From Thiomicrorhabdus sp. (GTDB lineage Bacteria > Pseudomonadota > Gammaproteobacteria > Thiomicrospirales > Thiomicrospiraceae), in contig NZ_OY759719.1 of the NCBI RefSeq assembly GCF_963662555.1, positions 512,985 through 576,984 on the forward strand: a stretch of 64,000 nucleotides of DNA, written 5' to 3'. This document shows positions 16,732 through 29,979 of this stretch, piece by piece (the first letter of the stretch is position 1; each line of letters starts with the position of its first letter). The notes under the pieces were generated by a model that was not told the DNA's origin, ran no database searches, and saw only the letters and a list, made by a program, of their open reading frames with translations. The position numbers and the translations under genes are program-made.

Positions 16732-17348
16732 TAGAGTTAAGAACCTATATCTTTTTAGATTCATTACAGCCTCAGTTGGCATCTTATATTGGTACGGCTT
16801 CAATGGGTTTTTTACCCGTACCTGGGGATTCGTGTCTTTGGGTTGAAGTAGCGCCCGGGATGGCAGTGCATAAAATTACTGACATCGCATTAAAAGCCAG
16901 TAATGTACGTTTAGCTCAACAAGTTGTTGAGCGTGCCTATGGTTCTATGTTGTTTAACCATCGAGATCAAAGTGATGTATTAGAGTCTGGTAAGCATATT
17001 CTTAATTACCTTCAAACAAATGAGTTTGAACGTGATAAATGTCAGGTGAAATGGTCAGAGATTATTAGAGGCATTACCCCAGATCACGCGGTATTAATTA
17101 ACCGAGACAATCGTAGAGGCTCAATGATACTGCCAGGACAAAGTATGTTTATAATGGAAACCGATCCTGCAGGTTATGTCGTATACGCAGCAAATGAAGC
17201 CGAAAAAGCGGCCAATGTTACTTTGGTTGAAGCACGAGCAGTTGGGGCTTATGGACGTTTAATTATGTGCGGAAAAGAAGCTGATGTTATTGAAGCAGAA
17301 AGAGCGGCAAAAGCCGCACTTGATAGAATGCCTTGTCAGCTTAAATAG
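16728..17348 (+). CDS. csoS1D: Tandem-BMC carboxysome shell protein CsoS1D
   Basis: 206 residues carrying two BMC domains. The first ([20 protein letters not shown] to about residue 100) and the second (from about 110, with [42 protein letters not shown]) match the CsoS1D pseudohexamer. CsoS1D trimers stack and have a large gated pore thought to pass bigger metabolites such as RuBP and 3-PGA. It is shorter than the roughly 256-residue cyanobacterial version. Confidence 0.88.
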   Translation: MIELRTYIFLDSLQPQLASYIGTASMGFLPVPGDSCLWVEVAPGMAVHKITDIALKASNVRLAQQVVERAYGSMLFNHRDQSDVLESGKHILNYLQTNEFERDKCQVKWSEIIRGITPDHAVLINRDNRRGSMILPGQSMFIMETDPAGYVVYAANEAEKAANVTLVEARAVGAYGRLIMCGKEADVIEAERAAKAALDRMPCQLK

Positions 17349-17397
17349 TTATTTTTGTTATTAAGAAAAAAATAATTGTATAAAAATTGTATAACTA

Positions 17398-17410
17398 ATT
17401 AACTGTTAAT
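17398..17410. promoter_or_regulatory. Palindrome upstream of the LysR gene
   Basis: ATTAACTGTTAAT is a perfect interrupted palindrome about 80 bp upstream of the cbbR-type start. LysR regulators often bind such sites near their own genes, so it could be an autoregulatory operator. The region is AT-rich, which lowers confidence. Confidence 0.3.
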
Positions 17411-17491
17411 GTATAGTTTTAAACAGTGGTTAATTTTATTTTTCAAAAAATGTTAGTCATATAAAAATTACCTTAGAAGTAGGAGATAGTA

Positions 17492-18466
17492 ATGGCTGAA
17501 ATGACTAAAAACCAATCTAATTTTTTAATTAGACACGCCTCTTTAAGACAAATTCAGGTTTTTGAGTCCGTTGCTCGTAACCTTAGTTTTACTCGTGCTG
17601 CGGAAGAGTTACATTTAACACAGCCAACCGTTTCATCTCAGGTGAAAAGCCTAGTTGAGGCAATTGAAATGCCTTTATATGAACAGGTGGGAAGAAACAT
17701 CTATCTAACAGAAGTTGGTGAGCATGTAGCCTGTAGTTGTAGAGAGGTTATCGATAGACTGTCTAATTTAGAAATTTTGTTGGATGATTTTAGAGGTTTA
17801 ATGCGAGGTCGCCTAAGAGTGGCAGTGGTTTCAACCGCTAAATATTTTGCCCCACTTGCGTTAGGTAATTTTATTAAACAACATCCTGATATAGATTTAA
17901 ATTTAAAAGTTTCTAATAGAGAGAATATATTAAATCGTATTAATCACAATATGGATGACCTCTATATTTTGGGTCAAATTCCACCTAACCATTTAGATTT
18001 AGAGATTATTCCTTTTGCTCCTAACCCTCTGGTTGTCATTGCAAATGGAAATCATGAATTATGTAATAGCACTAAAAAAGTGACATTGAAAAAACTTGCT
18101 AAGTACCCTTTTATTATGCGTGAAGAGGGTTCTGGGATTCGTTCAGCCGTTCAAGACTTGTTTGATAAACAAGGCTTAGAGATTCAAGAAAGAATGACCT
18201 TAGAAACGAATGAAGCGATAAAACACTGTGTTTCTGCTGATTTGGGAATTGCTGTGGTTTCCCGTCACTCACTGTATTTAGGTGGCGATTTTGGTTCGGT
18301 AAAAGAAATTGATGTGGAGGGATTTCCTATTGAAAAAGAATGGCACATTGTGTATCCAAAAGGAAAAGAGCTTTCTTTGATTGCTAGATCTTTTTTAGAT
18401 TTTTTACAAGAAAAAGGAACGGAATTTATTAATATCCACGGACATGAAAGTCAAAAAGTAAAATAA
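17492..18466 (+). CDS. cbbR: LysR-family regulator, CbbR type
   Basis: 324 residues. The N-terminal winged helix-turn-helix (LRQIQVFESVARNLSFTRAAEELHLTQPTVSSQVKSL) is followed by a periplasmic-binding-like effector domain. The sequence style and length match CbbR, the activator of Calvin-cycle operons that responds to metabolites such as RuBP. ATG 17492 is preceded by AGGAG. It is downstream of and codirectional with the carboxysome genes rather than in the more common divergent position next to cbbL. Confidence 0.8.
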   Translation: MAEMTKNQSNFLIRHASLRQIQVFESVARNLSFTRAAEELHLTQPTVSSQVKSLVEAIEMPLYEQVGRNIYLTEVGEHVACSCREVIDRLSNLEILLDDFRGLMRGRLRVAVVSTAKYFAPLALGNFIKQHPDIDLNLKVSNRENILNRINHNMDDLYILGQIPPNHLDLEIIPFAPNPLVVIANGNHELCNSTKKVTLKKLAKYPFIMREEGSGIRSAVQDLFDKQGLEIQERMTLETNEAIKHCVSADLGIAVVSRHSLYLGGDFGSVKEIDVEGFPIEKEWHIVYPKGKELSLIARSFLDFLQEKGTEFINIHGHESQKVK

Positions 18467-18520
18467 AATCAGCGTCTTTAGTTTTGGCTTTGTTTGTTGG
18501 CTAAAGACTTAACCATAAAA

Positions 18521-20662
18521 TTAAAGACGCTGGATTTTTTCGACAATCGGTAAACGTTTTAATCTTCTCATAACTTGAGCTAAATGCACGCGGTCTCGCA
18601 CATTGATAACAAAATGCATTAAGCTGTAAGATTCATCTTTATCTTCTGAACGCACCCGTTCAATATCTGTATTAGTTTTAGCGATTTCATTAGCAATTGT
18701 AGCTAGCGTTCCACGTTGATTCATTGCTTCAATTTGTACTTCTGTAAGGAATGTCGCCTCAGAGTTCTGATCCCATTGTACGTCTATACACTTGTCAGGC
18801 TGGTTACGAATATTTTTGATGTTGTGACAGGAATCTCTGTGAATAACCAGCCCTTTTTCTGTACTTACAAATCCAATAATTTCATCGCCAGGAATAGGGT
18901 GACAGCAGTTAGCAAAGTGCACCACCATACCTTCTGTTCCTGAGATTGGTAATGCGGCATCAGGGTTAGCATTTTTAGGGCCTATATCATCATCTGCACC
19001 TAAAACAATATCGTGTATTTGTTTGGCTACTAATGGAGCCATACGATTACCTGTACCCAATTCACTGAGTAACTGTTCCCAATCACTTAGTTTTAACTCA
19101 TTGATCAAGTGAGTGCGAATCTCATCGGTTAAACCGTCATAAGACATATTGAAATGGCGTAAAGACTTCGTCAGCATTCTTTGACCGAGGGTAATGGCCT
19201 CTCCAGTTTGCTGGTTTTTCATAAAGTGGCGAATCTGAGAGCGAGCTTTAGCGGTTTTAACAAAGTTTAACCAAGCAGGATTTGGCTCTGCTTCAGTGCC
19301 TTTTATGATATGAATTGTCTTACCACTTTCTAACGGAGTTCTGAGTGGTACCAGTTTTTTGTCAATACGACACCCTAAAGTACTGTGCCCTATATTAGTA
19401 TGTACCGCATAGGCAAAATCAACAGGTGTTGAACCGGTAGGTAAGGTAATGATGTCACCTTTTGGCGTAAAGACATAGATAACATCAGGAAATAAATCAA
19501 TCTTAACGTTTTCTAAGAAGTCTAGAGAGTTACCGGCGCTCTGCTGAATTTCGAGCAGATTTTTAACCCACTCTTGAGCTCGTAAATCAACATGTGACAC
19601 TGAATTTTCTTGCTCTGTGTGGTCTTGTTTATATTGCCAGTGTGCCGCAATACCGTGCTCTGAGACTTCATGCATTGTTTCAGTGCGAATTTGGACTTCT
19701 AAATGCACGCCATAAGGACCAAATAAAGCAGTGTGTAGTGACTGATAGCCGTTTGATTTAGGAATAGCTATATAGTCTTTAAATTTACCAGGTAAAGGCT
19801 TATAAAGCGAGTGCACAGCTCCGAGTGTACGATAACAATCATCGGCCGTATCAACCAGAATACGAAATGCAAAAATATCTAAGATGTCATTGAAGTTTTG
19901 ACGCTTATTTTTCATCTTTTTATAGAGACTATAAAGATGCTTTTCTCGTCCGACGACTTCGCCTTGAATGTTTTCTTGATTCAAACGATTTTGAATGGTT
20001 TCGGTAATTTGTTCAATTACCTCTTTACGATTCCCACGGGCTTTTTTGACGGCACTTTCTAATACGGCAAAACGAATAGGGTGCATGGCTTTAAAACCAA
20101 GGTCTTCTAATTCGATACGAATGGCGTTGATACCTAAGCGGCCAGCAATTGGAGCGAAGATATCTAGAGTTTCATGAGCAATGCGACGTTGTTTATCTGG
20201 ACGCATAACGCCTAGAGTTCGCATATTGTGGAGTCTATCGGCAAGCTTAATCAAAATAACTCGAATATCGCGTGCCATTGCCAAAATCATTTTACGAAAG
20301 TTTTCGGCTTGTGCTTCTTGCGGGTTGTCAAACTCAAGCTTACCAAGTTTGGTAACACCATCAACAATTTCAGCCACACTTTCGCCAAACCGTTCAGCTA
20401 TATCATTTTTGGTATAGGGGGTATCTTCAACCACATCGTGCAAAATAGCAGCGATTAAACTTTCTTTATCAAGTTGGATCTCTGCCAGAATCTCGGCAAC
20501 GGCAACAGGGTGCCAGATGTAATCACCACCCGATTTACGTGTTTGCCCTTGGTGTGCAAGTGCTCCAAATTCATAGGCGGATTGAATGAGATCAACTTGC
20601 TCTGGCGTTAAATAAGCAGAAGCTTTGCTAATCAGACCATCTAATGAAACTGGAGTCGGCAT
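18521..20662 (-). CDS. spoT: Bifunctional (p)ppGpp synthetase/hydrolase
   Basis: 713 residues. The HD hydrolase domain (GGDYIWHPVAVAEIL, then LHDVVEDT) is intact. The synthetase region carries KFKDYIAIPKSNGYQSLHTA and EVQIRTETMHEVSEHGIAAHW, followed by TGS (VYVFTPKGDIITLPTGSTPVDFAYAVHTNIG), zinc-finger-like and C-terminal ACT domains. It sets alarmone levels in the stringent response. rpoZ lies 48 bp upstream on the same strand, as in many gammaproteobacteria. Confidence 0.93.
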   Translation of the reverse strand: MPTPVSLDGLISKASAYLTPEQVDLIQSAYEFGALAHQGQTRKSGGDYIWHPVAVAEILAEIQLDKESLIAAILHDVVEDTPYTKNDIAERFGESVAEIVDGVTKLGKLEFDNPQEAQAENFRKMILAMARDIRVILIKLADRLHNMRTLGVMRPDKQRRIAHETLDIFAPIAGRLGINAIRIELEDLGFKAMHPIRFAVLESAVKKARGNRKEVIEQITETIQNRLNQENIQGEVVGREKHLYSLYKKMKNKRQNFNDILDIFAFRILVDTADDCYRTLGAVHSLYKPLPGKFKDYIAIPKSNGYQSLHTALFGPYGVHLEVQIRTETMHEVSEHGIAAHWQYKQDHTEQENSVSHVDLRAQEWVKNLLEIQQSAGNSLDFLENVKIDLFPDVIYVFTPKGDIITLPTGSTPVDFAYAVHTNIGHSTLGCRIDKKLVPLRTPLESGKTIHIIKGTEAEPNPAWLNFVKTAKARSQIRHFMKNQQTGEAITLGQRMLTKSLRHFNMSYDGLTDEIRTHLINELKLSDWEQLLSELGTGNRMAPLVAKQIHDIVLGADDDIGPKNANPDAALPISGTEGMVVHFANCCHPIPGDEIIGFVSTEKGLVIHRDSCHNIKNIRNQPDKCIDVQWDQNSEATFLTEVQIEAMNQRGTLATIANEIAKTNTDIERVRSEDKDESYSLMHFVINVRDRVHLAQVMRRLKRLPIVEKIQRL

Positions 20663-20710
20663 TGGGTAGTTGAACCTTTAAATTAAAAATGAATTCCAAA
20701 TAAAAGGTTT

Positions 20711-20935
20711 TTAGCTGAAGAAAGGAGGAGTATTAGGATCAGCCATAACAACATCACCATCAATGGTGTTCTCTGCTAATTCGCGTAAAGCCATAACAGT
20801 TGGTTTATCTTTATCCCAATCTAAAGTCGCTTCAGCACCGTTCGCTAATTGACGAGCACGTTTAGCGCTTAAAATAACTAATTCAAAACGGTTTTCTACT
20901 TGAGTTAAACAATCTTCTACTGTGACGCGAGCCAT
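20711..20935 (-). CDS. rpoZ: RNA polymerase omega subunit
   Basis: 74 residues beginning [20 protein letters not shown], with RARQLANG and VMALRELA. This is the standard omega sequence that assists RNA polymerase assembly and forms part of the ppGpp site. It is cotranscribed with spoT. Confidence 0.95.
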   Translation of the reverse strand: MARVTVEDCLTQVENRFELVILSAKRARQLANGAEATLDWDKDKPTVMALRELAENTIDGDVVMADPNTPPFFS

Positions 20936-21041
20936 AATGTACTTCCTGTATGGTAAATTTCAAAGGTAAGGAGTTATTTTACCCTAGATTGTACCCAAGA
21001 GGCTACGTAAATCTATAATAAATGCATGGTTTTAAGGTGAA

Positions 21042-22262
21042 TTATTGAATATTTAGGGCCACTAAGTATTTTTGAAGGGTATTTTTTTGTTTTTGTAAGG
21101 CCTGGTAGGCATTTTCACCAAGTTTCTGTGCTTGTTCTGGATGTTCGAGCAGGGTAATAAGATCTTGCTGCAGTTGTGGGTAATTTTGGTTTTGAATAAT
21201 ACCGTTTTCTGCTTTTAGTAAAGTCATCTCATCTTCAAAATCTGAGCTATCTTGACCAGTAATAATCGCTTTCTTAAAGGCTGCAGGTTCTAAGATATTA
21301 TGCCCGCCTTTTGGCACATAGCTACCACCCATAATAACAATCTTTGCATGTGCGTATAAAGGCAATAGACGGCCAATTCGGTCATCTAAATAAACTTTTG
21401 TATCTTCTTGAATGGCTTCATTTTTGGTTGCAACTTTTAATTTTGAGCCTAAAAACTGCAGTTGTTTTTGAATTTTAATACTGCGTTTTGGGTGGCGAGG
21501 CACAATTACGAGTAGTTCTGATCGATTTAATTCCAGCCAAAGCTGGGTGATGTTTAATTCTTCATCATTATGTGTGGATGCGGCAAGAATAAACTCTCTC
21601 TCTATCGGTCTAGCTTGTTTTTGTATTTCGGGTTGAGCAGAATATTTTAGATTGCCTAAAACTTGAATTTTATTTGAATCGGCACCTAATTTGCCAAACA
21701 TTTCAGCATCGAGTTCAGAACGAGCTATGATTTTATCAACACGGCGTAAGCTATTGCGGTAAGCGGTTTGTAACCAGTTTGGAGACTGAAAAGTTTTTTG
21801 GGTTAAACGGCCATTTAAAATGCAGATTTCAATAGCGTTTTTATTCGCCACTCTAAACAGATTAGGCCATATTTCCGTTTCTACAATCCATAGACGATTC
21901 GGTTGATAAGCTTTTATAAAACGTCTCAAGGCAAATGGCCAATCAAATGGTAAATATCGATGAAATACCTGATCAGCGAATAGCTCATTAACTAATTGTT
22001 GGCTTGTTTTGGTGTTGGTGGTTAACAGAATCTTATGTTCAGACATTAAGTGTTTAATAAGTGGTTCTGCGGCTTTAACTTCGCCCACTGATGCACAATG
22101 AATCCAGATAGGATGGTGAAAATTTTGCAGAGGTTTACTATAGTGTAAACCCAGTTTTTGAGAGATAAATGCCCAACCAGCTTTATTTTTTAGGCCTTCA
22201 ATAATCACAATTAGCCAAATAAGCGGGCTAAGTAAGCGGATTAATATTTGATAAATAGGCAT
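21042..22262 (-). CDS. waaA: 3-deoxy-D-manno-octulosonic acid (Kdo) transferase
   Basis: 406 residues, GT30 family. An N-terminal membrane anchor (ILIRLLSPLIWLIVIIEGL) precedes the IWIHCASVGEVKAAEPL motif with the catalytic Glu region. TEIWPNLF and the C-terminal MGGSYVPKGGHNILEPAAF nucleotide-sugar site follow. It adds Kdo (here perhaps 8-amino-Kdo) to lipid A precursor. It lies 65 bp after kdsB on the same strand. Confidence 0.93.
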   Translation of the reverse strand: MPIYQILIRLLSPLIWLIVIIEGLKNKAGWAFISQKLGLHYSKPLQNFHHPIWIHCASVGEVKAAEPLIKHLMSEHKILLTTNTKTSQQLVNELFADQVFHRYLPFDWPFALRRFIKAYQPNRLWIVETEIWPNLFRVANKNAIEICILNGRLTQKTFQSPNWLQTAYRNSLRRVDKIIARSELDAEMFGKLGADSNKIQVLGNLKYSAQPEIQKQARPIEREFILAASTHNDEELNITQLWLELNRSELLVIVPRHPKRSIKIQKQLQFLGSKLKVATKNEAIQEDTKVYLDDRIGRLLPLYAHAKIVIMGGSYVPKGGHNILEPAAFKKAIITGQDSSDFEDEMTLLKAENGIIQNQNYPQLQQDLITLLEHPEQAQKLGENAYQALQKQKNTLQKYLVALNIQ

Positions 22263-22285
22263 TTAAAGTCACTCGTTTGTTTTTA

Positions 22286-22328
22286 CAATTTACCACACCC
22301 CGCAAGGGAGTATACAGGCCTGGTAAAT
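22286..22328 (-). repeat. Composite dispersed repeat, about 40 bp
   Basis: On the minus strand this reads TTTACCAGGCCTG, then a short spacer with CTCCCTTGCGGGG, then TGTGGTAAA. The outer ends TTTACCA/TGGTAAA are inverted repeats, as in the short palindrome, but the middle is longer. It lies between kdsB and waaA. A close copy is at 31110-31150 and a diverged one near 54089-54131. Confidence 0.75.
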
Positions 22329-23074
22329 TAATGACCCGCTTGAAGCAGTGCTTCCATAATCGCAATATCGCCCGGTAAATCGACTTCTGGTGAGTCGTAT
22401 TGGCTCTGCACAATTTTAATTTTATGACCGTATTCTAAAGCTCTTAACTGTTCAAGTTTTTCGATATCTTCAAGCTTGCCCATAGGTAATGCATTAAAGG
22501 TATCTACAAAGCGTTTGGTGTAAGCGTAAACCCCTAAATGTTTAAAGCTATCGTGATCCCAATAGTCACGACCATGTGGAATAGTGGCACGGGAGAAATA
22601 TAAGGCAAAGCCATTTACATCAGTAACCAACTTCACATCTTTAGGATTTGTAATTTCTGCTTCATTGACGATTTTGAAGGACAAAGTGCTCATTTCAAAG
22701 CTTTTATCGTAATCTTCAGCTAAGAATGGAGCAATGACATCTTCTATAGATTCATGATGAACAAGCGGTTGGTCGCCTTGTACATTGACAATTAAATCAT
22801 CATCTTTTAAACCAAGAGCATTAGCTGCCGCTGCAATACGGTCAGTACCAGAAGCGGCTTCAATAGGTGTCATTACCACCTTACCACCAAAGGCTTCTAC
22901 TACCTCTTTAATGCGGTCATCATCCGTAGCAATATAAACCCCAGCCAGCCCCTGAGCTTTAGAAATACGCTCATATACATGCTGAATCATCGGTTTACCA
23001 TCAATCAGCTTTAAAGGCTTACCAGGTAAACGAGAAGAACCGTATCGAGCAGGAATAAAAACATAAGTGTTCAT
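22328..23074 (-). CDS. kdsB: CMP-Kdo / CMP-8-amino-Kdo synthetase
   Basis: 248 residues. [16 protein letters not shown] is the nucleotide-binding loop, with VNVQGDQPL and RATIPHGRD completing the cytidylyltransferase pattern. Linked to kdnB and kdnA upstream, it probably activates 8-amino-3,8-dideoxy-manno-octulosonate, as the Shewanella homologue does, rather than Kdo only. Confidence 0.92.
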   Translation of the reverse strand: MNTYVFIPARYGSSRLPGKPLKLIDGKPMIQHVYERISKAQGLAGVYIATDDDRIKEVVEAFGGKVVMTPIEAASGTDRIAAAANALGLKDDDLIVNVQGDQPLVHHESIEDVIAPFLAEDYDKSFEMSTLSFKIVNEAEITNPKDVKLVTDVNGFALYFSRATIPHGRDYWDHDSFKHLGVYAYTKRFVDTFNALPMGKLEDIEKLEQLRALEYGHKIKIVQSQYDSPEVDLPGDIAIMEALLQAGH

Positions 23075-23227
23075 AGTAGAAGGCTTTTTAGGTAGGTTAA
23101 AATTTTAGGTTTAATGGAATTTGGACGTCAATTTTTGAGATTTGGCTAGGTGTTGATGAGGGAGTTGAGTATTACTCAATGACCGATTCAACAACAACGC
23201 CAAAACCAAAAAGTGGTGAACCAAAAT

Positions 23228-24325
<1,098 letters not shown>

Positions 24326-24350
24326 CTAGTAAGCCGCAATGGCCTTACAG

Positions 24351-25547
<1,197 letters not shown>

Positions 25548-25634
25548 CTAAAAATGGGTCAAACGTGTTTTTTTGTTTGGTTTACGTTGTTTACTGAATT
25601 CTTTACGTGAATTGATTGAGCTTTAATAATGAGT

Positions 25635-26348
<714 letters not shown>

Positions 26349-26504
26349 TTATGCCATTCCAAAAGCCCTCTAAAACATAAACTTCTTGCTTGGTCGGCTT
26401 CAGAAGCGGCAGTACAGGCCTGGAGAATTGAATAAATGTAATTTTTTATTCGATTAAGTCGTATAAGTCACGGCAAATTTTTAAAATCTATTTATAATGA
26501 TTGT

Positions 26505-27029
26505 ATGCATAAAGAAAGTATATTTTTAGTAGGTCCTATGGGGGCTGGAAAGTCCACAGTAGGTAAATTATTGGCCGAAAAGTTGCACTACCGTTTTGTG
26601 GACAGTGATCATGAGATTGAAGCCCGAACGGGTGCAACCATTCCGATGATTTTTGACATTGAAGGTGAGCTGGGCTTTAGAACCCGTGAAGCGGCCATGA
26701 TTGATGAATTGTCAGAACGTAATGAGGTTGTGTTGGCAACAGGTGGTGGTGTGGTCGAAACAGAAAGTAATCGACAGCATTTGCGATCTCGTGGTTTTGT
26801 TGTGTATTTAAAGTCTCCAGTAGAATCATTAATACAAAGAACCAAACACGACCGTAATCGTCCGTTATTACAAACTGATAATCCAGCACAAGTGTTGCGT
26901 GATTTAATGGAACGCCGTGAGCCGTGGTATTTAGAAATGGCCGATTTGGTGATTGAAACTCAGCAAGTACCGGTACACCGTGTGGTCAAACAAATTATTG
27001 ATTGTTTAGAGTCTGAACAGATTGTCTAG
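26505..27029 (+). CDS. aroK: Shikimate kinase
   Basis: 174 residues. Walker [13 protein letters not shown], the shikimate-binding [11 protein letters not shown] and GFRTREA, and the ATGGGVVE loop are present. It catalyses the fifth step of the shikimate pathway. It is followed 36 bp later by aroB, the standard aroKB order. Confidence 0.95.
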   Translation: MHKESIFLVGPMGAGKSTVGKLLAEKLHYRFVDSDHEIEARTGATIPMIFDIEGELGFRTREAAMIDELSERNEVVLATGGGVVETESNRQHLRSRGFVVYLKSPVESLIQRTKHDRNRPLLQTDNPAQVLRDLMERREPWYLEMADLVIETQQVPVHRVVKQIIDCLESEQIV

Positions 27030-27065
27030 TTAGGCCGATAGAATCAACAAGGTAAGAGAAAAAAC

Positions 27066-28148
27066 GTGAAAACATTAAAGGTTGAATTAGGGGATAGAAG
27101 TTATCCTATTTTTATTGGTCAAGGACTAATGGGTAATGCTGAGTTAGTAAAACCCTTTGTTAAAGGCCAACAAGTCTTAATTGTTACCAATACAACGGTG
27201 GCTCCACTTTATTTAGAAGCGTGCAAAAAATCTTTTGCTGACTTTAATGTTCAATCTGTGGTGTTACCTGATGGCGAAGAGTATAAAAATTTAGAAACCT
27301 TAAACCTAGTGTTTGATAAGTTAATTGGCGACCGTTTTGATCGCAGTTGCACACTGGTTGCTTTGGGTGGCGGAGTTATTGGTGATATGACTGGATTTGC
27401 GGCGGCAGCGTTTCAGCGTGGCGTGAATTTTATTCAAATGCCAACCACTTTGCTTTCTCAAGTAGATTCATCAGTAGGCGGAAAAACAGGGGTGAATCAC
27501 TCATTAGGTAAAAATATGATTGGGGCTTTTCATCAGCCTGAATGTGTGGTGATTGATACTGAAACGCTCAATTCGTTAGAAGATCGCCAATTATCAGCAG
27601 GCCTGGCAGAAGTGATTAAATATGGCTTAATTCAAGACCCAGAGTTTTTTGAATGGTTAGAAGCCAATATTGAAAAACTGCTTAATCGTGAGCCAGAAGC
27701 TTTGTCATACGCGATTGAACGTTCTTGCCAAGATAAGGCAGACATAGTGGCAAAAGATGAAAAAGAAGCTGGTTTACGTGCTTTATTTAATTTGGGGCAC
27801 ACTTTTGGTCATGCGATTGAAGCGGGTATGGGTTACGGTAATTGGTTGCATGGAGAGGGCGTGAGTGCTGGTTCTATGCAAGCGGTATATATGTCTAAGT
27901 TATTAGGCAATCTTTCTCAGGAAGATGAAGACCGTATTAAAGCTATTTTTGAGCGTGCTCATTTGCCTGTTGTTCCGCCATCGGTTGCAGAGATGAGTAA
28001 TGAGAAATATTTAGGTTTAATGGCTGGCGATAAAAAAGTACAAGCAGGTACGATTCGTTTGGTATTGCTAAAAAACATCGGTCAAGCTTATGTCACTGGT
28101 GATTATCCTCAAACATTATTAGAGCAAACTCTTACTGAATGGCGATAA
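27066..28148 (+). CDS. aroB: 3-dehydroquinate synthase
   Basis: 360 residues. The NAD site [21 protein letters not shown] and the [21 protein letters not shown] and [11 protein letters not shown] metal and substrate motifs are intact. It converts DAHP to 3-dehydroquinate. A GCAGGCCTGG element (27597-27606) is embedded in the codons for SAGLAEV. Confidence 0.95.
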   Translation: MKTLKVELGDRSYPIFIGQGLMGNAELVKPFVKGQQVLIVTNTTVAPLYLEACKKSFADFNVQSVVLPDGEEYKNLETLNLVFDKLIGDRFDRSCTLVALGGGVIGDMTGFAAAAFQRGVNFIQMPTTLLSQVDSSVGGKTGVNHSLGKNMIGAFHQPECVVIDTETLNSLEDRQLSAGLAEVIKYGLIQDPEFFEWLEANIEKLLNREPEALSYAIERSCQDKADIVAKDEKEAGLRALFNLGHTFGHAIEAGMGYGNWLHGEGVSAGSMQAVYMSKLLGNLSQEDEDRIKAIFERAHLPVVPPSVAEMSNEKYLGLMAGDKKVQAGTIRLVLLKNIGQAYVTGDYPQTLLEQTLTEWR

Positions 28149-28254
28149 TCGTTATTTATTAGAATTATTTTTTCTAGAATTAGACTGCTTATAAATAAAG
28201 GTTTAGCCAGTACAAAGTTAATACAAAACAGGCTGTTTTCACAGGAGCGTAGAG

Positions 28255-29151
28255 ATGACAAGTAAATATGCAAAGCAATTTGATGTAGAAGGCGTTAAAT
28301 TTACGACTCGTGATGGGATTGAACTCATTCATATAGAAAATCAGTTTGCTAAGGCAACCATTACAACGTACGGAGCAACGGTATTAAGTTTTATTCCGCA
28401 TGGTCAGCGTGATGTGCTTTGGGTCAGTAATTCTGCCGTTTATGATGGAACAAAGCCAGTAAGAGGTGGAGTGCCTGTATGTTGGCCATGGTTTGGTGCT
28501 GCGGCTAAGCAAGGCGGCCCGGCCCATGGTTTTGTTCGTAATATGGTATGGCAAGTTGAAAAAGTAGGTCAATTAGAAAACGGCGAAACTCGTGTTTTAC
28601 TGGTTTGTAAGTCTAACGATGAAACTCTTAAAATCTGGCCGCATGAATTTGAACTTAAACTTTGTGTACAGGTAAATTCAAGTTTAACCATCACTTTGAC
28701 AACTGTAAATATGGGTGATGAAACCATCGAGATCACTGAGGCATTACATACCTATTTTGCAGTAGCTAACCCTGTTGGTATGCTCATTAAAGGTTTAGAA
28801 GAGAGTACGCATTTAGATAAGCTTGTTGATGATGCTCAGCCCGAGATACAAAAAGAGGCTGTGGTGTTAAACCCTGCTAAAGACTCAGTGTATTTAAATC
28901 AAACTGGTAGTGTCGTTATTGTAGATGCCGATAATTTACGTGAGATACTGATTGAAAAGCGTCATTCCCAATCAAGTGTTGTTTGGAATCCAGGCCCTGA
29001 AATTGTAAAAGGTTTTGCCGATATTGATGACCAGGCTTGGTTAGAATTTGCTTGTGTAGAAAGCGGTAATGTTTTAGATAATACAGTCAGTATTCCTAGA
29101 GATTCTGAGCATTTGTTGAGTGTAAAATATAGTGTGAAATCGACTGCATGA
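28255..29151 (+). CDS. D-hexose-6-phosphate mutarotase (YeaD family)
   Basis: 298 residues of the aldose-1-epimerase fold. VRGGVPVCWPWFG, GPAHGFVRN and TEALHTYFAV match the YeaD-type glucose-6-phosphate 1-epimerases, with the catalytic His and Glu likely in HTYF and WNPGPE. It interconverts anomers of hexose phosphates. Single gene with its own GGAG-type ribosome site. Confidence 0.85.
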   Translation: MTSKYAKQFDVEGVKFTTRDGIELIHIENQFAKATITTYGATVLSFIPHGQRDVLWVSNSAVYDGTKPVRGGVPVCWPWFGAAAKQGGPAHGFVRNMVWQVEKVGQLENGETRVLLVCKSNDETLKIWPHEFELKLCVQVNSSLTITLTTVNMGDETIEITEALHTYFAVANPVGMLIKGLEESTHLDKLVDDAQPEIQKEAVVLNPAKDSVYLNQTGSVVIVDADNLREILIEKRHSQSSVVWNPGPEIVKGFADIDDQAWLEFACVESGNVLDNTVSIPRDSEHLLSVKYSVKSTA

Positions 29152-29365
29152 ATCTATTTAGTTTAGTTGGTTCGCTAAACGGCAATTTGCATAAAGCAGT
29201 TCAATAAAAACGGCATTAAGAGACGCCTATAGCTAGATACTTTTAAGTGGTCAGCTAAATAAATTTATCCATTTCTCTGTATCAACGACGATACATTCAA
29301 ACCTTGTCATAATGAGTTAGTGTCAGGGTATTTTTTTGTTCAAAATTATCATTTATGAGGTTTAA

Positions 29366-29905
29366 ATGCTTTCTTTAGAAGCCGGAGTTAAAAGTACTTA
29401 CATCGAAGACTTATGTTTTATTCTTCCGTTAAAATCCCTAAGAGCTACTCCAAAAGTATCGTTTTTTGCCATAGAAGGTATTGTTGATGATTTATCAGGT
29501 GTAGATTTAGTTATGCATGAAGCGGGCGGTAAAAGCCCATTAATTGCGGGTGATGATACTTGGTATTGGTATATGCACACTGATCAAGAAGATAAGCTTG
29601 TTGTTCACCAGGGACGACGTTTAGTTCAGTTGTATTCGGTTAAGCACGGGCAGGTAGAAAATTTTGAAGTGACTGCCGATGCGATTTATCACAATAGCCA
29701 AAAAATCTTTGATGGTGCTGCCATTCTTGGTTGGCCTGCTCATGTTTTTCATAGAGTGCATTCACCAGAAGGCAGTTTATCAACCAACTATGCCTCACGT
29801 TTACCAGGCTTTGATATTGATACCAACTTTAATATTTACAAACTTGACCCTAAAGCAGGCACATATACACTGGCGCGTTTAGGGGCTTTAGATCAACCAA
29901 AATAA
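29366..29905 (+). CDS. Conserved hypothetical, cupin-like
   Basis: 179 residues, soluble, no signal peptide. The middle has a cupin-like pattern of beta-strands with His and acidic residues (WYWYMHTDQEDKLVVHQGRRLVQLY) and a later HVFHRVHSPEGSLSTNYA stretch. No enzyme can be named. It converges with tas and ends just before a long inverted repeat. Confidence 0.6.
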   Translation: MLSLEAGVKSTYIEDLCFILPLKSLRATPKVSFFAIEGIVDDLSGVDLVMHEAGGKSPLIAGDDTWYWYMHTDQEDKLVVHQGRRLVQLYSVKHGQVENFEVTADAIYHNSQKIFDGAAILGWPAHVFHRVHSPEGSLSTNYASRLPGFDIDTNFNIYKLDPKAGTYTLARLGALDQPK

Positions 29906-29912
29906 GGCACAA

Positions 29913-29957
29913 TTAACTTGGTTTTTAGAGGAGACTATCAGCTATAAACCAAGTTAA
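29913..29957. terminator. Inverted repeat between convergent genes
   Basis: TTAACTTGGTTT and AAACCAAGTTAA form a 12-bp stem around a 21-base loop, between the cupin-like gene (+) and tas (-). Position suggests a bidirectional terminator, although there is no clean T-run after the stem. Confidence 0.55.
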
Positions 29958-29979
29958 AGCGTTTGAGTTTAACTCCTTA

